62,506 nucleotides of DNA from Motilibacter deserti. GTDB taxonomy: Bacteria > Actinomycetota > Actinomycetes > Motilibacterales > Motilibacteraceae. Positions 11,141-20,458 of the stretch are shown piece after piece. Position 1 is the stretch's first letter; each line of letters begins with the position of its first letter. The stretch lies in NCBI RefSeq assembly GCF_011250635.1, contig NZ_JAANNP010000013.1, positions 1 through 62,506 on the forward strand. The letters are read 5' to 3'. Below the pieces are notes generated by a model that saw nothing but the letters and a program-made list of their open reading frames with translations, was not told the DNA's origin and did no database searches. Both the position numbers and the translations under genes were made by a program.

Positions 11141-12781
11141 ATGGTTCCAGCAGCGCTCGGCGCGGCCGTACAGCAGACGCAGCTGCTCGCGGCGGACGGC
11201 GACGTGCAGACGTCGGCGAGCGACAGCCGCCTCGTAATCGCCGCCCTGGTCGGCATCGCGGTGATCGTGGTGCTGATCACCGTGGTGAAGCTGCACCCGT
11301 TCCTCTCGCTGACCCTGGGCTCCGGGGTGCTGGCCCTGGCCGCCGGCATCCCGTTCGCCGACACGTTCGCCAGCTTCACCTCCGGGCTGGGGTCGACCGT
11401 GTCCGGCGTGGGCGTGCTCATCGCCCTCGGCGCGATCATCGGCAAGCTGCTCACCGACAGCGGCGGGGCCGACGAGATCGTCGACACGATCCTGGCCCGC
11501 ACGAGCACGGCGCGGCTGCCGTGGGCGATGGCGCTGATCGCGTTCGTGATCGGCATCCCGCTCTTCTTCGAGGTCGGCGTCGTCCTCATCATCCCGGTCG
11601 TGATGCTGGTCGCCCGGCGCGCCCAGCAGTCGCTCATCCGGGTCGGCATGCCGGCGATCGCGGGCCTCTCCGTCCTGCACGGGCTCGTGCCCCCGCACCC
11701 GGGGCCGCTGATCGCCATCGACGCCCTCGACGCCAACCTCGGCCTCACCCTCGGCCTCGGGCTGCTCGTCGCCGTGCCGACGCTGATCGTCTCCGGCCCG
11801 CTGCTCGTCCCCGTCATGGAGCGCTGGGTCCAGCTCCCGCCGCCGCCGGCGCTCGCGGGGGCCGCCGGCGCCGGTACGCGCCCCACCCGCGAGCGCGAGA
11901 CGGCGCTGGCCCGCGGCGGGCGCGGCGAGGACGACCTGGTCACCCCGCGCGACATCTCCGGCAACCCCGCGGCGACGCCGGGCGGCTCCAGCGGCTCCAG
12001 CGGCCCCAGCGGCGGGGGTGGCACCGGTGCTGCGGGTGTCACGGGCGCAGGCGCGGCCCGCGAGGCCGGGAGCACCGTCACCGCGGAGGACGCCGCCGAG
12101 CCCGCCCCCGGCCGGCGGCCGAGCTTCGGCGTCACGCTCTTCACGATCCTGCTGCCGGTCGTGCTCATGCTCGGGCGCACGCTGGCCGAGTCGGTGCTCG
12201 ACGAGGACACCCGGCTGCGGACGTCGCTGGAGTTCATCGGCAGCCCGCTCGTCGCGCTCCTCGCGACCGCCCTCGTCGCGCTGGTCACGCTCGGGGTCAC
12301 CATCGGGCGGGACCGCTCGACGCTCTCGCGCGCCGTCGACTCCTCCTTCACCGGGATCGCGAGCATCCTGCTCATCGTCGGCGCGGGCGGCGGCTTCAAG
12401 CAGACCCTGGTCGACTCGGGGGTGGCCGACGTCGTGGCCAGGGCGGCCGAGGACACCTCGCTCTCGCCGCTCGTCACCGGCTGGCTGATCGCGGTGCTCA
12501 TCCGCCTGGCGACCGGCTCGGCGACGGTCGCGACGATCACGGCGGCCGGGATCGTCGCCCCGCTGGCCGCGGACCTCAGCGACACCCATGCCGCGCTGCT
12601 CGCGCTCGCGGTCGGCGCCGGCTCGCTCTTCCTGTCCCACGTCAACGACGCCGGCTTCTGGCTCATCAAGGAGTACTTCGGCATGACCGTGGGGCAGACG
12701 TTCAAGACGTGGTCGTTCCTGGAGTGCGTGATCTCGACGGTCGCCCTGGTGGTCATCCTGCTGCTCAGCCTGGTCCTATGA
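11141..12781 (+). CDS. gntP: GntP-family gluconate:H+ symporter
   Basis: Polytopic inner-membrane permease of 546 residues with a dozen or more hydrophobic segments. Family blocks include KLHPFLSLTLGS, IGIPLFFEVGVVL, GLVPPHPGPL, LATGSATVATIT and SHVNDAGFWL. GntP permeases import gluconate or related sugar acids with protons, and the two downstream genes support gluconate. GGGAG lies 8 nt before ATG 11141. Residues about 230-325 form an unusual Gly/Ser/Pro/Ala-rich loop between the two membrane halves, longer than typical for the family. It is divergent from groES. gnd follows after 136 nt. Confidence 0.93.
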   Translation: MVPAALGAAVQQTQLLAADGDVQTSASDSRLVIAALVGIAVIVVLITVVKLHPFLSLTLGSGVLALAAGIPFADTFASFTSGLGSTVSGVGVLIALGAIIGKLLTDSGGADEIVDTILARTSTARLPWAMALIAFVIGIPLFFEVGVVLIIPVVMLVARRAQQSLIRVGMPAIAGLSVLHGLVPPHPGPLIAIDALDANLGLTLGLGLLVAVPTLIVSGPLLVPVMERWVQLPPPPALAGAAGAGTRPTRERETALARGGRGEDDLVTPRDISGNPAATPGGSSGSSGPSGGGGTGAAGVTGAGAAREAGSTVTAEDAAEPAPGRRPSFGVTLFTILLPVVLMLGRTLAESVLDEDTRLRTSLEFIGSPLVALLATALVALVTLGVTIGRDRSTLSRAVDSSFTGIASILLIVGAGGGFKQTLVDSGVADVVARAAEDTSLSPLVTGWLIAVLIRLATGSATVATITAAGIVAPLAADLSDTHAALLALAVGAGSLFLSHVNDAGFWLIKEYFGMTVGQTFKTWSFLECVISTVALVVILLLSLVL

Positions 12782-12792
12782 CCGGCCCCTCG

Positions 12793-12818
12793 AATTCGTC
12801 GGGAGGACTTAACGAATT
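12793..12818. promoter_or_regulatory. Inverted repeat upstream of gnd
   Basis: AATTCGT-N12-ACGAATT, unusually AT-rich for the region, lies between gntP and gnd. TTAACG (12810) and TGTGAT, spaced 18 nt apart, could be a promoter overlapping it. It is a candidate operator for a GntR-type regulator; no regulator gene is in the window. Confidence 0.45.
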
Positions 12819-12917
12819 GGCCCCGGCTGTGGTGTGATCTTGGCGGCGCCGGCGCCGGCCGCACAGCCTCCGGCCGTCGCCTCCCCGAGCACCATCCACC
12901 GTCGAATGGAGCCTGTC

Positions 12918-14360
12918 GTGAGCCCGCAGCCGTCCGCCCAGATCGGGGTCACCGGCCTCGCCACCATGGGGCACAACCTGGCCCGCAACCTCGCCCGCCA
13001 CGGGTTCTCCGTCGCGCTGCACAACCGCACGCAGGAGCGGGTCGACGCGCTCGTCGCCCAGCACGGGGACGAGGGCACGTTCGTGCCGGTGTCGTCGCTG
13101 GAGGAGCTGGCCGCGGTGCTCGAGCGCCCGCGCCGGGTGCTCGTGATGGTCAAGGCCGGGCCGGCGACCGACGCGGTGATCGACGACCTGGCGGGCGTGC
13201 TCGAGCCCGGCGACATCGTGATCGACGGCGGCAACGCCCACTTCGCCGACACGCGCCGCCGGGAGGCAGCGCTCAAGGAGAAGGGCATCCGGTTCTTCGG
13301 CGTCGGCGTGTCCGGCGGCGAGGAGGGCGCGCTCAACGGGCCGAGCATCATGCCGGGCGGCGACCGGGAGGCCTACCAGGCCCTCGCGCCGATGCTCGAG
13401 GCCATCGCGGCCCAGGTCGGCGGCACGCCGTGCTGCACCTACATCGGGCCCGACGGCGCCGGCCACTTCGTCAAGATGGTGCACAACGGCATCGAGTACG
13501 CCGACATGCAGCTCATCGCGGAGGCGTACGACCTGCTCCGCTCGGCCCTCGACGAGACGCCTGCCCAGCTCGCCGACGTCTTCGAGACGTGGAACTCGGG
13601 GGACCTGGAGTCCTTCCTCATCGAGATCACGGTCCGGGTGCTGCGACACGTCGACGGGGCCACCGGACGCCCGTTCGTCGACGTCGTCGTCGACGAGGCC
13701 GAGCAGAAGGGCACGGGCTTGTGGACGGTGCAGACCGCCCTCGAGCTCGGCGTGCCCGTCTCGGGAATTGCTGAAGCCGTCTTCGCCCGCGGGGTGTCGA
13801 GCCACAGCGGGCAGCGCGAGCGCGCCCGCGGCCTGCTCCCCGGCCCGGCGGGCCGCCCGCACGTCGACGACCGCGACGCGTTCGTCGAAGACGTGCGCAA
13901 GGCGCTCTACGCCTCCAAGCTCGTCGCCTACGCCCAGGGCTTCGACATGATGCGGTCGGCGAACGAGCGCTACGGGTGGGACATCGACCGCGGCGCGGTG
14001 GCGACCATCTGGCGCGGCGGCTGCATCATCCGGGCACGGTTCCTCGACCGCATCCGCGAGGCGTACGACCGGGAGCGCGAGCTGCCCAGCCTGCTCTTCG
14101 ACGCGTACTTCACCCAGGCGCTCGTGGACGGGCAGGAGGCGTGGCGCCGCGTCGTGTCGCTCGCGACCGCGTCCGGCGTGCCCGTCCCCGGCTTCTCCAG
14201 CGCCCTCGCCTACTACGACGCGCTGCGCGCCGACCGGCTGCCGGCCGCGCTGATCCAGGGCCAGCGCGACCTCTTCGGCGCCCACACCTACCGCCGCGTC
14301 GACCGGCCGGGCAGCTTCCACGCGGGCTGGTCCGGCGACGGCCAGGAGGAGGAGCGGTGA
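12918..14360 (+). CDS. gnd: 6-phosphogluconate dehydrogenase (decarboxylating)
   Basis: Oxidises 6-phosphogluconate to ribulose 5-phosphate and CO2, yielding NAD(P)H, in the cytoplasm. At 480 residues it is normal length. The N-terminal Rossmann fold reads IGVTGLATMGHNLARNLA. The catalytic blocks DGGNAHFADT, GVGVSGGEEGALNGPSIMPGG and HFVKMVHNGIEYADMQ carry the expected Lys and His. The C-terminal helical tail includes GTGLWTVQTALELGVP and IIRARFLDRI. GTG 12918 is chosen for GGAG 6 nt upstream; ATG 12906 would add four residues. Its stop overlaps the start of gntK (GTGA), so the two are translationally coupled. Confidence 0.96.
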   Translation: MSPQPSAQIGVTGLATMGHNLARNLARHGFSVALHNRTQERVDALVAQHGDEGTFVPVSSLEELAAVLERPRRVLVMVKAGPATDAVIDDLAGVLEPGDIVIDGGNAHFADTRRREAALKEKGIRFFGVGVSGGEEGALNGPSIMPGGDREAYQALAPMLEAIAAQVGGTPCCTYIGPDGAGHFVKMVHNGIEYADMQLIAEAYDLLRSALDETPAQLADVFETWNSGDLESFLIEITVRVLRHVDGATGRPFVDVVVDEAEQKGTGLWTVQTALELGVPVSGIAEAVFARGVSSHSGQRERARGLLPGPAGRPHVDDRDAFVEDVRKALYASKLVAYAQGFDMMRSANERYGWDIDRGAVATIWRGGCIIRARFLDRIREAYDRERELPSLLFDAYFTQALVDGQEAWRRVVSLATASGVPVPGFSSALAYYDALRADRLPAALIQGQRDLFGAHTYRRVDRPGSFHAGWSGDGQEEER

Positions 14361-15973
14361 CAGCAGAACCCGGGATCCTGAACGCGAGTGCAGGGGTCAT
14401 CGACGTCGTCCTCGGCGTCGATCTCGGCACCACGGCCACGAAGGTCGTCGCGTTCGACGTGCACGGGCAGGAGCATGCCTCGTCCTCGGCGGGCTACCCG
14501 CTGCTCGAGCCGTCCCCGGGCGAGGCCGTGCAGGACCCCGCCGAGATCACTGCGGCGGCGCTGCGGGCGATCCGCGCGGTCACGGCGGAGCTCCCGCCGG
14601 GCGCCGTGGTCCGGGCCGTGAGCTTCAGCTCCGCGCTGCACAGCCTGGTGGGCGTGGACGCCGACGGCGTGGCCCTGACGCCGTCGATCACGTGGGCGGA
14701 CATCCGCGCCAACAAGCAGGCCGACCGGCTGCGCACGTCGGGCAAGGGGCTCGAGCTACAGCTGCGCACGGGCACGCCCACCCACCCGATGTCACCGCTG
14801 ACCAAGCTCATGTGGTTCCGGGAGGAGGACCCGGAGCTGCACGCACGGGTGGCCACCTGGGCCGGCATCAAGGAGGTCGTGGTCCACGCGCTGACCGGCG
14901 AGTGGGTGACGGACCATTCGGTGGCGTCGGCGACCGGGCTGTTCAACCTGCGCTCGCGCAGCTGGGACCGCGAGGCGCTCGAGCTGGCCGGGGTCGGGCC
15001 CGAGCGCCTCCCCCGGCTGGTCGCGACGACGTACGCCGGGCTGCGCCCGCTGCCGGCGGTCGCCGCCGAGCTCGGCCTGCCCGCCGACGTCCCGCTGGTC
15101 GTCGGCGGCGGCGACGGCCCGCTCGCCAACCTCGGCATCGGGGCGGTCAAGCCGGGCGTCGCCGCATGCTCGGTCGGCACCAGCGGCGCGCTGCGCGTCG
15201 TCGTGGAGAGCCCGTCGGTGGACCCGCAGGGGCGCGTGTTCTGCTACGCGCTCACCGAGGACCGTTGGGCGGTCGGCGGGGCGATCACCAACGGCGGCGT
15301 GGCGGTCAGGTGGGCGGGCGACACGATGGCCCCCGAGCTCGAGGAGCTGGCGCCCGAGCTCGGCGACTCCCCCGTCGAGCCGGTCCTCGACCTGGCCGCC
15401 TCGGTCCCGCCCGGGTGCGGCGGGCTCGTGATGCTGCCGTACCTCCTCAGCGAGCGGGCGCCGCACTGGACGTCGGTGCCGTCGGCGGCGTACGTCGGGC
15501 TGACCCGTGCGCACGGGCGGGCGCACCTGGTCCGCGCGACGCTGGAGGGGATCTGCCAGCAGCTGGCGCTGGTGCTGGACTCGATGCGCGCCGCGGGCAA
15601 CGAGGTCCACGAGGTGCGGGCGACGGGCGGCGTCTTCGCGAGCCGGCTGTGGCGGCAGACGCTCGCCGACGTGCTCGGCATGCCCGTGTCGTTCGCCAAG
15701 GGCCACGAAGGCTCGAGCTTCGGGGCCGCGCTGCTCGGCATGCAGGCGGTCGGCCTCGTGGAGTCGGTCGACGCCGCCGAGGCGCTGATCGAGATCGAGG
15801 AGGTCGTCGCCCCCGACCCGGCCGCCGTGTCGGTCTACGCCACGCTGCGCCCGCTCTACTCGGAGGTCTACGCCGCCCTGCTCCCGGCCTTCGCGCGCAT
15901 CCGCGAGCTCGAGGAGTCGCTGCCGCTGGCGTACTCCGAGCCGGCCGAGCCGCAGGAGCTCGCCGAGGACTGA
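14357..15973 (+). CDS. gntK: Gluconate kinase, FGGY family
   Basis: A 538-residue FGGY carbohydrate kinase. The ATPase-fold phosphate-1 loop (GVDLGTTATKVVAFD) is at about 17-31, GGGDGPLANLGIG and CSVGTSGALR in the middle, and the C-terminal FGGY signature region ATGGVFASRLWRQTLADVLG near 415-435. Sandwiched behind gntP and gnd, the substrate is best read as D-gluconate, giving 6-phosphogluconate for gnd. From sequence alone xylulose or another sugar cannot be excluded. The GTG at 14357 has GGAGGAG upstream and overlaps the gnd stop by 4 nt. A long inverted repeat at 16003 separates it from the convergent aldo/keto reductase. Confidence 0.88.
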   Translation: MTAEPGILNASAGVIDVVLGVDLGTTATKVVAFDVHGQEHASSSAGYPLLEPSPGEAVQDPAEITAAALRAIRAVTAELPPGAVVRAVSFSSALHSLVGVDADGVALTPSITWADIRANKQADRLRTSGKGLELQLRTGTPTHPMSPLTKLMWFREEDPELHARVATWAGIKEVVVHALTGEWVTDHSVASATGLFNLRSRSWDREALELAGVGPERLPRLVATTYAGLRPLPAVAAELGLPADVPLVVGGGDGPLANLGIGAVKPGVAACSVGTSGALRVVVESPSVDPQGRVFCYALTEDRWAVGGAITNGGVAVRWAGDTMAPELEELAPELGDSPVEPVLDLAASVPPGCGGLVMLPYLLSERAPHWTSVPSAAYVGLTRAHGRAHLVRATLEGICQQLALVLDSMRAAGNEVHEVRATGGVFASRLWRQTLADVLGMPVSFAKGHEGSSFGAALLGMQAVGLVESVDAAEALIEIEEVVAPDPAAVSVYATLRPLYSEVYAALLPAFARIRELEESLPLAYSEPAEPQELAED

Positions 15974-16002
15974 CGACGGCCCCGGCCGGGAGGGGTGGTC
16001 AG

Positions 16003-16048
16003 TCAGTTGGCCGTGCCGGCTGCTCCAGCAGCCGCCACGGCCAACTGA
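16003..16048. terminator. Long inverted repeat (repeat C) between convergent gntK and aldo/keto reductase
   Basis: A 13-bp outer stem (TCAGTTGGCCGTG) and a 7-bp inner stem (GGCTGCT) nest with 2-nt bulges and a 2-nt loop. The right arm continues into TGATCATGC, also seen in repeats A and B. It probably terminates both genes. Confidence 0.75.
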
Positions 16049-16063
16049 TCATGCGAGCGTCGG

Positions 16064-16936
16064 TCAGCCGGCGGCCTTCGTCAGCGTCTCGTACTCCTCG
16101 TCGGTCAGCTCGAGCGCGCCGGCCGCGAGGTTCTCCTCGAGGTGGGCGACCCGCGAGGTGCCGGGGATCGGCAGCATGACCGGCGAGCGGCGCAGCAGCC
16201 ACGCCAGCGCGAGCTGCGCGGGCGTTGCGCCGTGCTCCTTGGACGCCGCGTCGAGCGGGCCGCCGGGGGCCGCCAGCTGGCCGGTCGCGATCGGGAACCA
16301 CGGGATGAAGCCGAGGCCCTCGCGCTCGGCGTAGTCCAGGACCTCCTCGGACTGCCGGTTCGCGAGGTTGTAGAGGTTCTGCACGCTCACGACGTCGACG
16401 ACCTTGCGGGCCTGCTCGATCTGCGCCACCGACACCTCGGACAGGCCGATGTGCCGGATCTTGCCCTCCTGCTGCAGGAGCCCCAGCTCGCCGAGGGACT
16501 CCTCGAGCGGCACCTTCGGGTCGATGCGGTGCAGCTGGTAGAGGTCGATGCGCTCGAGGCCGAGGTGGCGCAGCGAGAGCTCGGCCTGCTGGCGGAGGTA
16601 CTCCGGGCGGCCCACCGGCCGCCAGTCGCCCGGGCCGGAGCGGGTCAGTCCGCCCTTGGTGGCGATGACGACGTCGTCGGCGTACGGGTGCAGCGCCTCG
16701 CGGATGATCTGCTCGGACACGAACGGGCCGTAGGAGTCCGCCGTGTCGATGAAGGTGACGCCCAGCTCGACCGCGCGGCGCAGGACGCGTGCGGCCTCGG
16801 CGCGGTCGCGGGGCTCGCCCCAGATGCCCTCGCCGGTGATCTGCATGGCGCCGTAGCCGAGGCGGTTGACCGGCAGGTCGCCGCCGATGCTGAACGTCCC
16901 GCTCTGCGCGGCTGGCTGGGAGGTCTCGACGGTCAT
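16064..16936 (-). CDS. Aldo/keto reductase
   Basis: A 290-residue NAD(P)H-dependent oxidoreductase with the (beta/alpha)8 fold. Visible features are FIDTADSYG (catalytic Asp and Tyr), VIATKGGL (Lys), [10 protein letters not shown] (His), then the cofactor-binding end [16 protein letters not shown] 16936 follows AGAGAAGGCGAGC. The physiological substrate cannot be inferred. It is a single gene, convergent with gntK, with a 90-nt gap to the next minus-strand gene upstream. Confidence 0.92.
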   Translation of the reverse strand: MTVETSQPAAQSGTFSIGGDLPVNRLGYGAMQITGEGIWGEPRDRAEAARVLRRAVELGVTFIDTADSYGPFVSEQIIREALHPYADDVVIATKGGLTRSGPGDWRPVGRPEYLRQQAELSLRHLGLERIDLYQLHRIDPKVPLEESLGELGLLQQEGKIRHIGLSEVSVAQIEQARKVVDVVSVQNLYNLANRQSEEVLDYAEREGLGFIPWFPIATGQLAAPGGPLDAASKEHGATPAQLALAWLLRRSPVMLPIPGTSRVAHLEENLAAGALELTDEEYETLTKAAG

Positions 16937-17025
16937 GCTCGCCTTCTCTGTTGAAGCACGTGTACGCCTGGGGCCAACCCGGCATCCCTGCTGTGGCTTC
17001 CCCCGCGGCGCCGACTCGCGTCGCT

Positions 17026-18669
17026 TCAGCTCACGGCGGACACGCGGACGGCGCTGCTCGTCCCCGCGTCGAGGGTGCGGGTGGCGGGCCGGACCACCCG
17101 CCAGGTGCCCGCCGCGTCGAAGCGCGCTGACGTGGCGAACCGGCCCCGGCGCACGGCGGCGGTGCCGACCTGCGTCCACCGGGTGCCGACCCTGCGCTGC
17201 ACCAGCACGCGGCCCCCGTCGGGGCCGCGGACGGAGCCGCGCAGCCGGACGTCGCTCCCGGCACGGGTCGCGGAGAGGAAGACCGCGGAGGCCACGCGCA
17301 CCCGGCGCGGCTTGCTCGCCACCCCCGCCACCACCGCACGGAGCACGGTCGTCTCGCGCAACGGCAGCTCGACGGTCGCGTAGCCCCGCTCGAGCGGCAC
17401 GTCCGCCACGGTCGTCCATCCGGCGGGCCGGCGCTCCTGCACCTGCACCTGCCCGTCCGAGCTGCCCGGCGTCGCCAGGTCGACGCCGACGGAGGTGAGC
17501 GCGCGCTGCCCGAGCACCAGCCGGCCGTACACGTCGAGCGTGACGCGCTCCACCCGGGCACGCAAGGTCCAGGGCGCCGGGAGCGGGCCGTGCCCGATCG
17601 CGAAGGCGAGGCCGAAGCCGCTCGCGGTGTGCGGGAGCTCCTCGAGGGCCCGGACGGGCTCACCGCCGCCCGTCGGCTTCAGCCACAGCTGCAACGGCCC
17701 GCTCGGCCGGACACCCGGCTCCGGCGCCGAGGAGCCTTCCGGCTCGGGCTCGCCGCCGCCGGTGGCATAGATGCCCTCCGGCGTGCCCTGCGCGAGGGAC
17801 AGGTCCGTGACGAGCGGGAAGAGGTCGAAGCCGTCGACCGTCTGCACCGCGTCCGGGTTGCCCGACGACACGACCAGCCCGCCGTTCACGTCGAACGTCA
17901 CGTCGCGGGCGTCGAACCCGCCGACGAGCTCGGTCCGCCCGGTGTCGAGCGTGAGCAGGGCGGCGCGGGTGCTGTCGGCCCACCGGCCCTGGCCACCGAC
18001 GACGAGGCCCAGGGTCGCGGCGTCCGCCGACACCTCGATGTCGTGGACCGGGCCGGTCTGCACCGGCAGCCGGGAGGCGTTGCCCGTCGCCAGGTCGAGG
18101 GACCAGAGCTCGTCCGTCTCGGGCTCGTCCTCCTCCGGCGCCGGAGGGAGCACCGGGATGGGCACCGGCGGGGCCGGCCTGCCGGGCAGCGGGACGGCCG
18201 TCGAGCCGTCGTCGTAGTCCGGCTCCGGCTCGGGAGGGGCGTTGCGGGCGTAGTAGAGCCGGCTGCCGTCCGGGGAGAGCGCGGCGGCGGCGACACCGAC
18301 GTGCAGGACGGTGCGGGCCGAGCCGGTGCGCGCCGTGGCGACGTGCACCCCGTCCGGGCCGGCGACCGCCAGCGTCGAGCCGTCGGCGCTCAGAGCGACC
18401 GACGTGCCCCCACCGACGTTCGCCAGCAGCTCGGTCGGCTGGGCGTCGTCGCGGAACGGCATCGCCCAGAGGCTGCCGTCCGCCTCGTACGCGATGTAGC
18501 CGTCGGCCGGCGGCTCGGCCGCCGCCCGAGCCGTGGCCGCGGCCGGGAGGAGCCCCGCCACCACGGCTGCGGCTATGCCGGCGGCGAGCGCCGCCCCGAG
18601 GGCGGGGCCGCGCCGCCCCCGGTCGAGCCGGGCGCTCCGCACGGGGTCGACGCCAGGGCCTCCGCTCAC
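17026..18669 (-). CDS. Secreted beta-propeller (TolB/WD40-like) protein, paralog 2
   Basis: A 547-residue exported protein with a signal peptide at about 20-50 ([21 protein letters not shown]). Repeated propeller blades of the form [14 protein letters not shown] and [14 protein letters not shown] follow, then a C-terminal beta-sandwich-like domain ([31 protein letters not shown]). A Pro/Glu/Asp-rich insert with four acidic patches is near 140-175. It starts at a GTG overlapping the stop of its upstream paralog by 4 nt, so the two are coupled. The pair share HGPLPAP and the ending VVRPA-x3-T-x-DAG. No catalytic residues are evident; a binding or scaffold role outside the cell is plausible but unproven. 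Confidence 0.8.
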   Translation of the reverse strand: MSGGPGVDPVRSARLDRGRRGPALGAALAAGIAAAVVAGLLPAAATARAAAEPPADGYIAYEADGSLWAMPFRDDAQPTELLANVGGGTSVALSADGSTLAVAGPDGVHVATARTGSARTVLHVGVAAAALSPDGSRLYYARNAPPEPEPDYDDGSTAVPLPGRPAPPVPIPVLPPAPEEDEPETDELWSLDLATGNASRLPVQTGPVHDIEVSADAATLGLVVGGQGRWADSTRAALLTLDTGRTELVGGFDARDVTFDVNGGLVVSSGNPDAVQTVDGFDLFPLVTDLSLAQGTPEGIYATGGGEPEPEGSSAPEPGVRPSGPLQLWLKPTGGGEPVRALEELPHTASGFGLAFAIGHGPLPAPWTLRARVERVTLDVYGRLVLGQRALTSVGVDLATPGSSDGQVQVQERRPAGWTTVADVPLERGYATVELPLRETTVLRAVVAGVASKPRRVRVASAVFLSATRAGSDVRLRGSVRGPDGGRVLVQRRVGTRWTQVGTAAVRRGRFATSARFDAAGTWRVVRPATRTLDAGTSSAVRVSAVS

Positions 18670-20318
18670 AGGACGACCGATTCGCTGAAACCGGCGTCAT
18701 GTGTCGTGTCGGCGGGCCGGACGACCCGGTAGTACGCCTGGCCGGCGGCATCGACGCGGAGGGCGAAGCGCCCGTTGCGCACCGGCGCCGTCGCGACCGT
18801 GCGCCACACCGCCGGCACGGGCCGCCGACCGGGTCGGGCCTGCTCCGGCCGGACCAGGCGCTGGACCTGCACGCGTCCTCCGCGCGCACCCACCACGGTG
18901 CCGCGCAGCAGCGGCCGGTCGCCGGCGACGGGGTCGGTCAGCGTCACGACGTTGCGGACGGCCAGCGTCAGGTCCGCGCGCTCCTTGCCCGCCTGCAGCC
19001 GCAGCGTGGTGTAGCCCGTCACACGCGTCCTGATCCTCACCTGGCCGTCGAGCACCGGGAGCGTGCCCACGCGCCGCCACCGCCCGTCCTGCCAGCGGGA
19101 CAGCACCACGTTCGCGAACCCGATCCCGCGCAGCGGGGCCTTGAAGTACACCGAGAGCGTGCTTCCGGCGTCGTGCACCCGGGCGGTGTCGCCCGCCAGG
19201 GGCTCCTCGCTCGCCGGATAGAGCGCGTCGACGGAAGCGCGCAGCCCGAGCGGAGCCGGCAGCGGGCCGTGGTTGACGGTCATCGCGGCGTAGGACGTGT
19301 CGACGCTCAGCGGCACGGGCGCGGAGCCGTCGGCCGGCGCCAGCATCAGGTCGGCGTCGAGGTCGTCCTCCCCGGCGACCTGCGCGTAGACCCCCTCGGA
19401 GCCACCCCCGACGACCACCGAGTCGACGTCCCCGGGAACGGCTCGCCGACCGTCCGCGGCCGCCGCGGCGACGAAGTGCGCCTCCTCGACGGCCATCCCG
19501 TCGCCGCCGCCGAACGCGACGAGCTCGCCCGCGGCCTCCGGCGCCGCGCCCGCGTTGGGGTAGGGCGCGTAGGGCGGCGAGGAGAAGGGCTGGGTGTAGT
19601 AGTCGTCGTCCCCGCGCATCGCCGTGAGCCAGACCCCGTCCCCCGGCCCGAAGGTGACCGACACCACGTCGGCCTCCGGCGGGCCGACCCGGGTGTCGGC
19701 GCCGGTGGCGAGGTCGACCACCCGGGCCTGCCCGCGGAAGAGGCCTCCGACGGCGTACAGAGAGACGCCCGAGGAGTAGGCGAGCCGGGCCCCGTCGCTG
19801 CTGATGTCCAGATCGGTGACGGGCCAGGACGGATCGACGACGGCGCGGATCGCGCCGGTGCGGAGGTCGAGCGCGCGGATGACGCCGTCGCGGCCCAGGT
19901 CGGCGTTCTCCGCGATGTAGAGCGTGCTGCCGTCCGGGGACAGCACGGCGGCGTCGACGCTGCGGTCGAGCACGCGCCGGACCGGGCCGCCGGCCGCCGG
20001 CGCCGCGAGCACCTCCGCGGCCCGGAGCAGGACGATGCGCGAGGCGTCCCGGCTCACCAGGGCCCGCGTGCCCGGGCCGGCGTTGTCCAGCAGCCGCCGC
20101 GGTGCCCCGCTGCCGTCGAGCCGCTGCGCCCAGACCGTCCCGGCGGCGTCCACCCAGGTCGCGAAGGCATCGGCCGGTGGGCCGACCCGGGCCACCCCGG
20201 CGGACGCCTGCTCCGGCAGGCCGGTGGTGAGCAGTGCGGCGGTCGCGGCCGCCGCCGCGAGCCGGGTGAGCCGGGCCAGTCGTGAGCTGGTGCTGGTGCT
20301 GGTGCTGGTGCCGCGCAA
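18666..20318 (-). CDS. Secreted beta-propeller (TolB/WD40-like) protein, paralog 1
   Basis: A 550-residue exported protein. The TTG at 20318 is preferred because GGGGGGAA precedes it; GTG 20366 lacks a ribosome site. A short Ser-Thr repeat (TSTSTSTSS) precedes the signal segment LTRLAAAAATAALLTTGLP. Blades resemble AVLSPDGSTLYIAE and DLDISSDGARLAYSS. The C-terminal part (about 400-550) contains HGPLPAPLGLRASVD, VYFKAPLRG and two YxxVxGRVQVQR-like strands, ending [19 protein letters not shown]. Its tandem paralog begins within its stop codon. It is divergent from the methyltransferase gene at 20459 across a 140-nt promoter region. I do not recognise the full-length architecture. Confidence 0.78.
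   Translation of the reverse strand: MRGTSTSTSTSSRLARLTRLAAAAATAALLTTGLPEQASAGVARVGPPADAFATWVDAAGTVWAQRLDGSGAPRRLLDNAGPGTRALVSRDASRIVLLRAAEVLAAPAAGGPVRRVLDRSVDAAVLSPDGSTLYIAENADLGRDGVIRALDLRTGAIRAVVDPSWPVTDLDISSDGARLAYSSGVSLYAVGGLFRGQARVVDLATGADTRVGPPEADVVSVTFGPGDGVWLTAMRGDDDYYTQPFSSPPYAPYPNAGAAPEAAGELVAFGGGDGMAVEEAHFVAAAAADGRRAVPGDVDSVVVGGGSEGVYAQVAGEDDLDADLMLAPADGSAPVPLSVDTSYAAMTVNHGPLPAPLGLRASVDALYPASEEPLAGDTARVHDAGSTLSVYFKAPLRGIGFANVVLSRWQDGRWRRVGTLPVLDGQVRIRTRVTGYTTLRLQAGKERADLTLAVRNVVTLTDPVAGDRPLLRGTVVGARGGRVQVQRLVRPEQARPGRRPVPAVWRTVATAPVRNGRFALRVDAAGQAYYRVVRPADTTHDAGFSESVVL
20287..20310. repeat. GGTGCT hexanucleotide microsatellite
   Basis: About four units of (GCTGGT)n fall inside the start of the propeller gene, coding the Ser-Thr run near its N-terminus. 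Slippage here would change the run by two residues per unit without a frameshift. Confidence 0.8.
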
Positions 20319-20458
20319 CGCGCTTCCCCCCCGTCGGCCACGGCCCCCTGCCGCGGCGCTGCCCACATTCTGGCGGAGGGCACCGACGCCCCACCGGCGA
20401 GCCGCACGACATCACCCTGCGACGGGGCCGTCGTCGCGGGCTGCAACCATCTCCTGTC

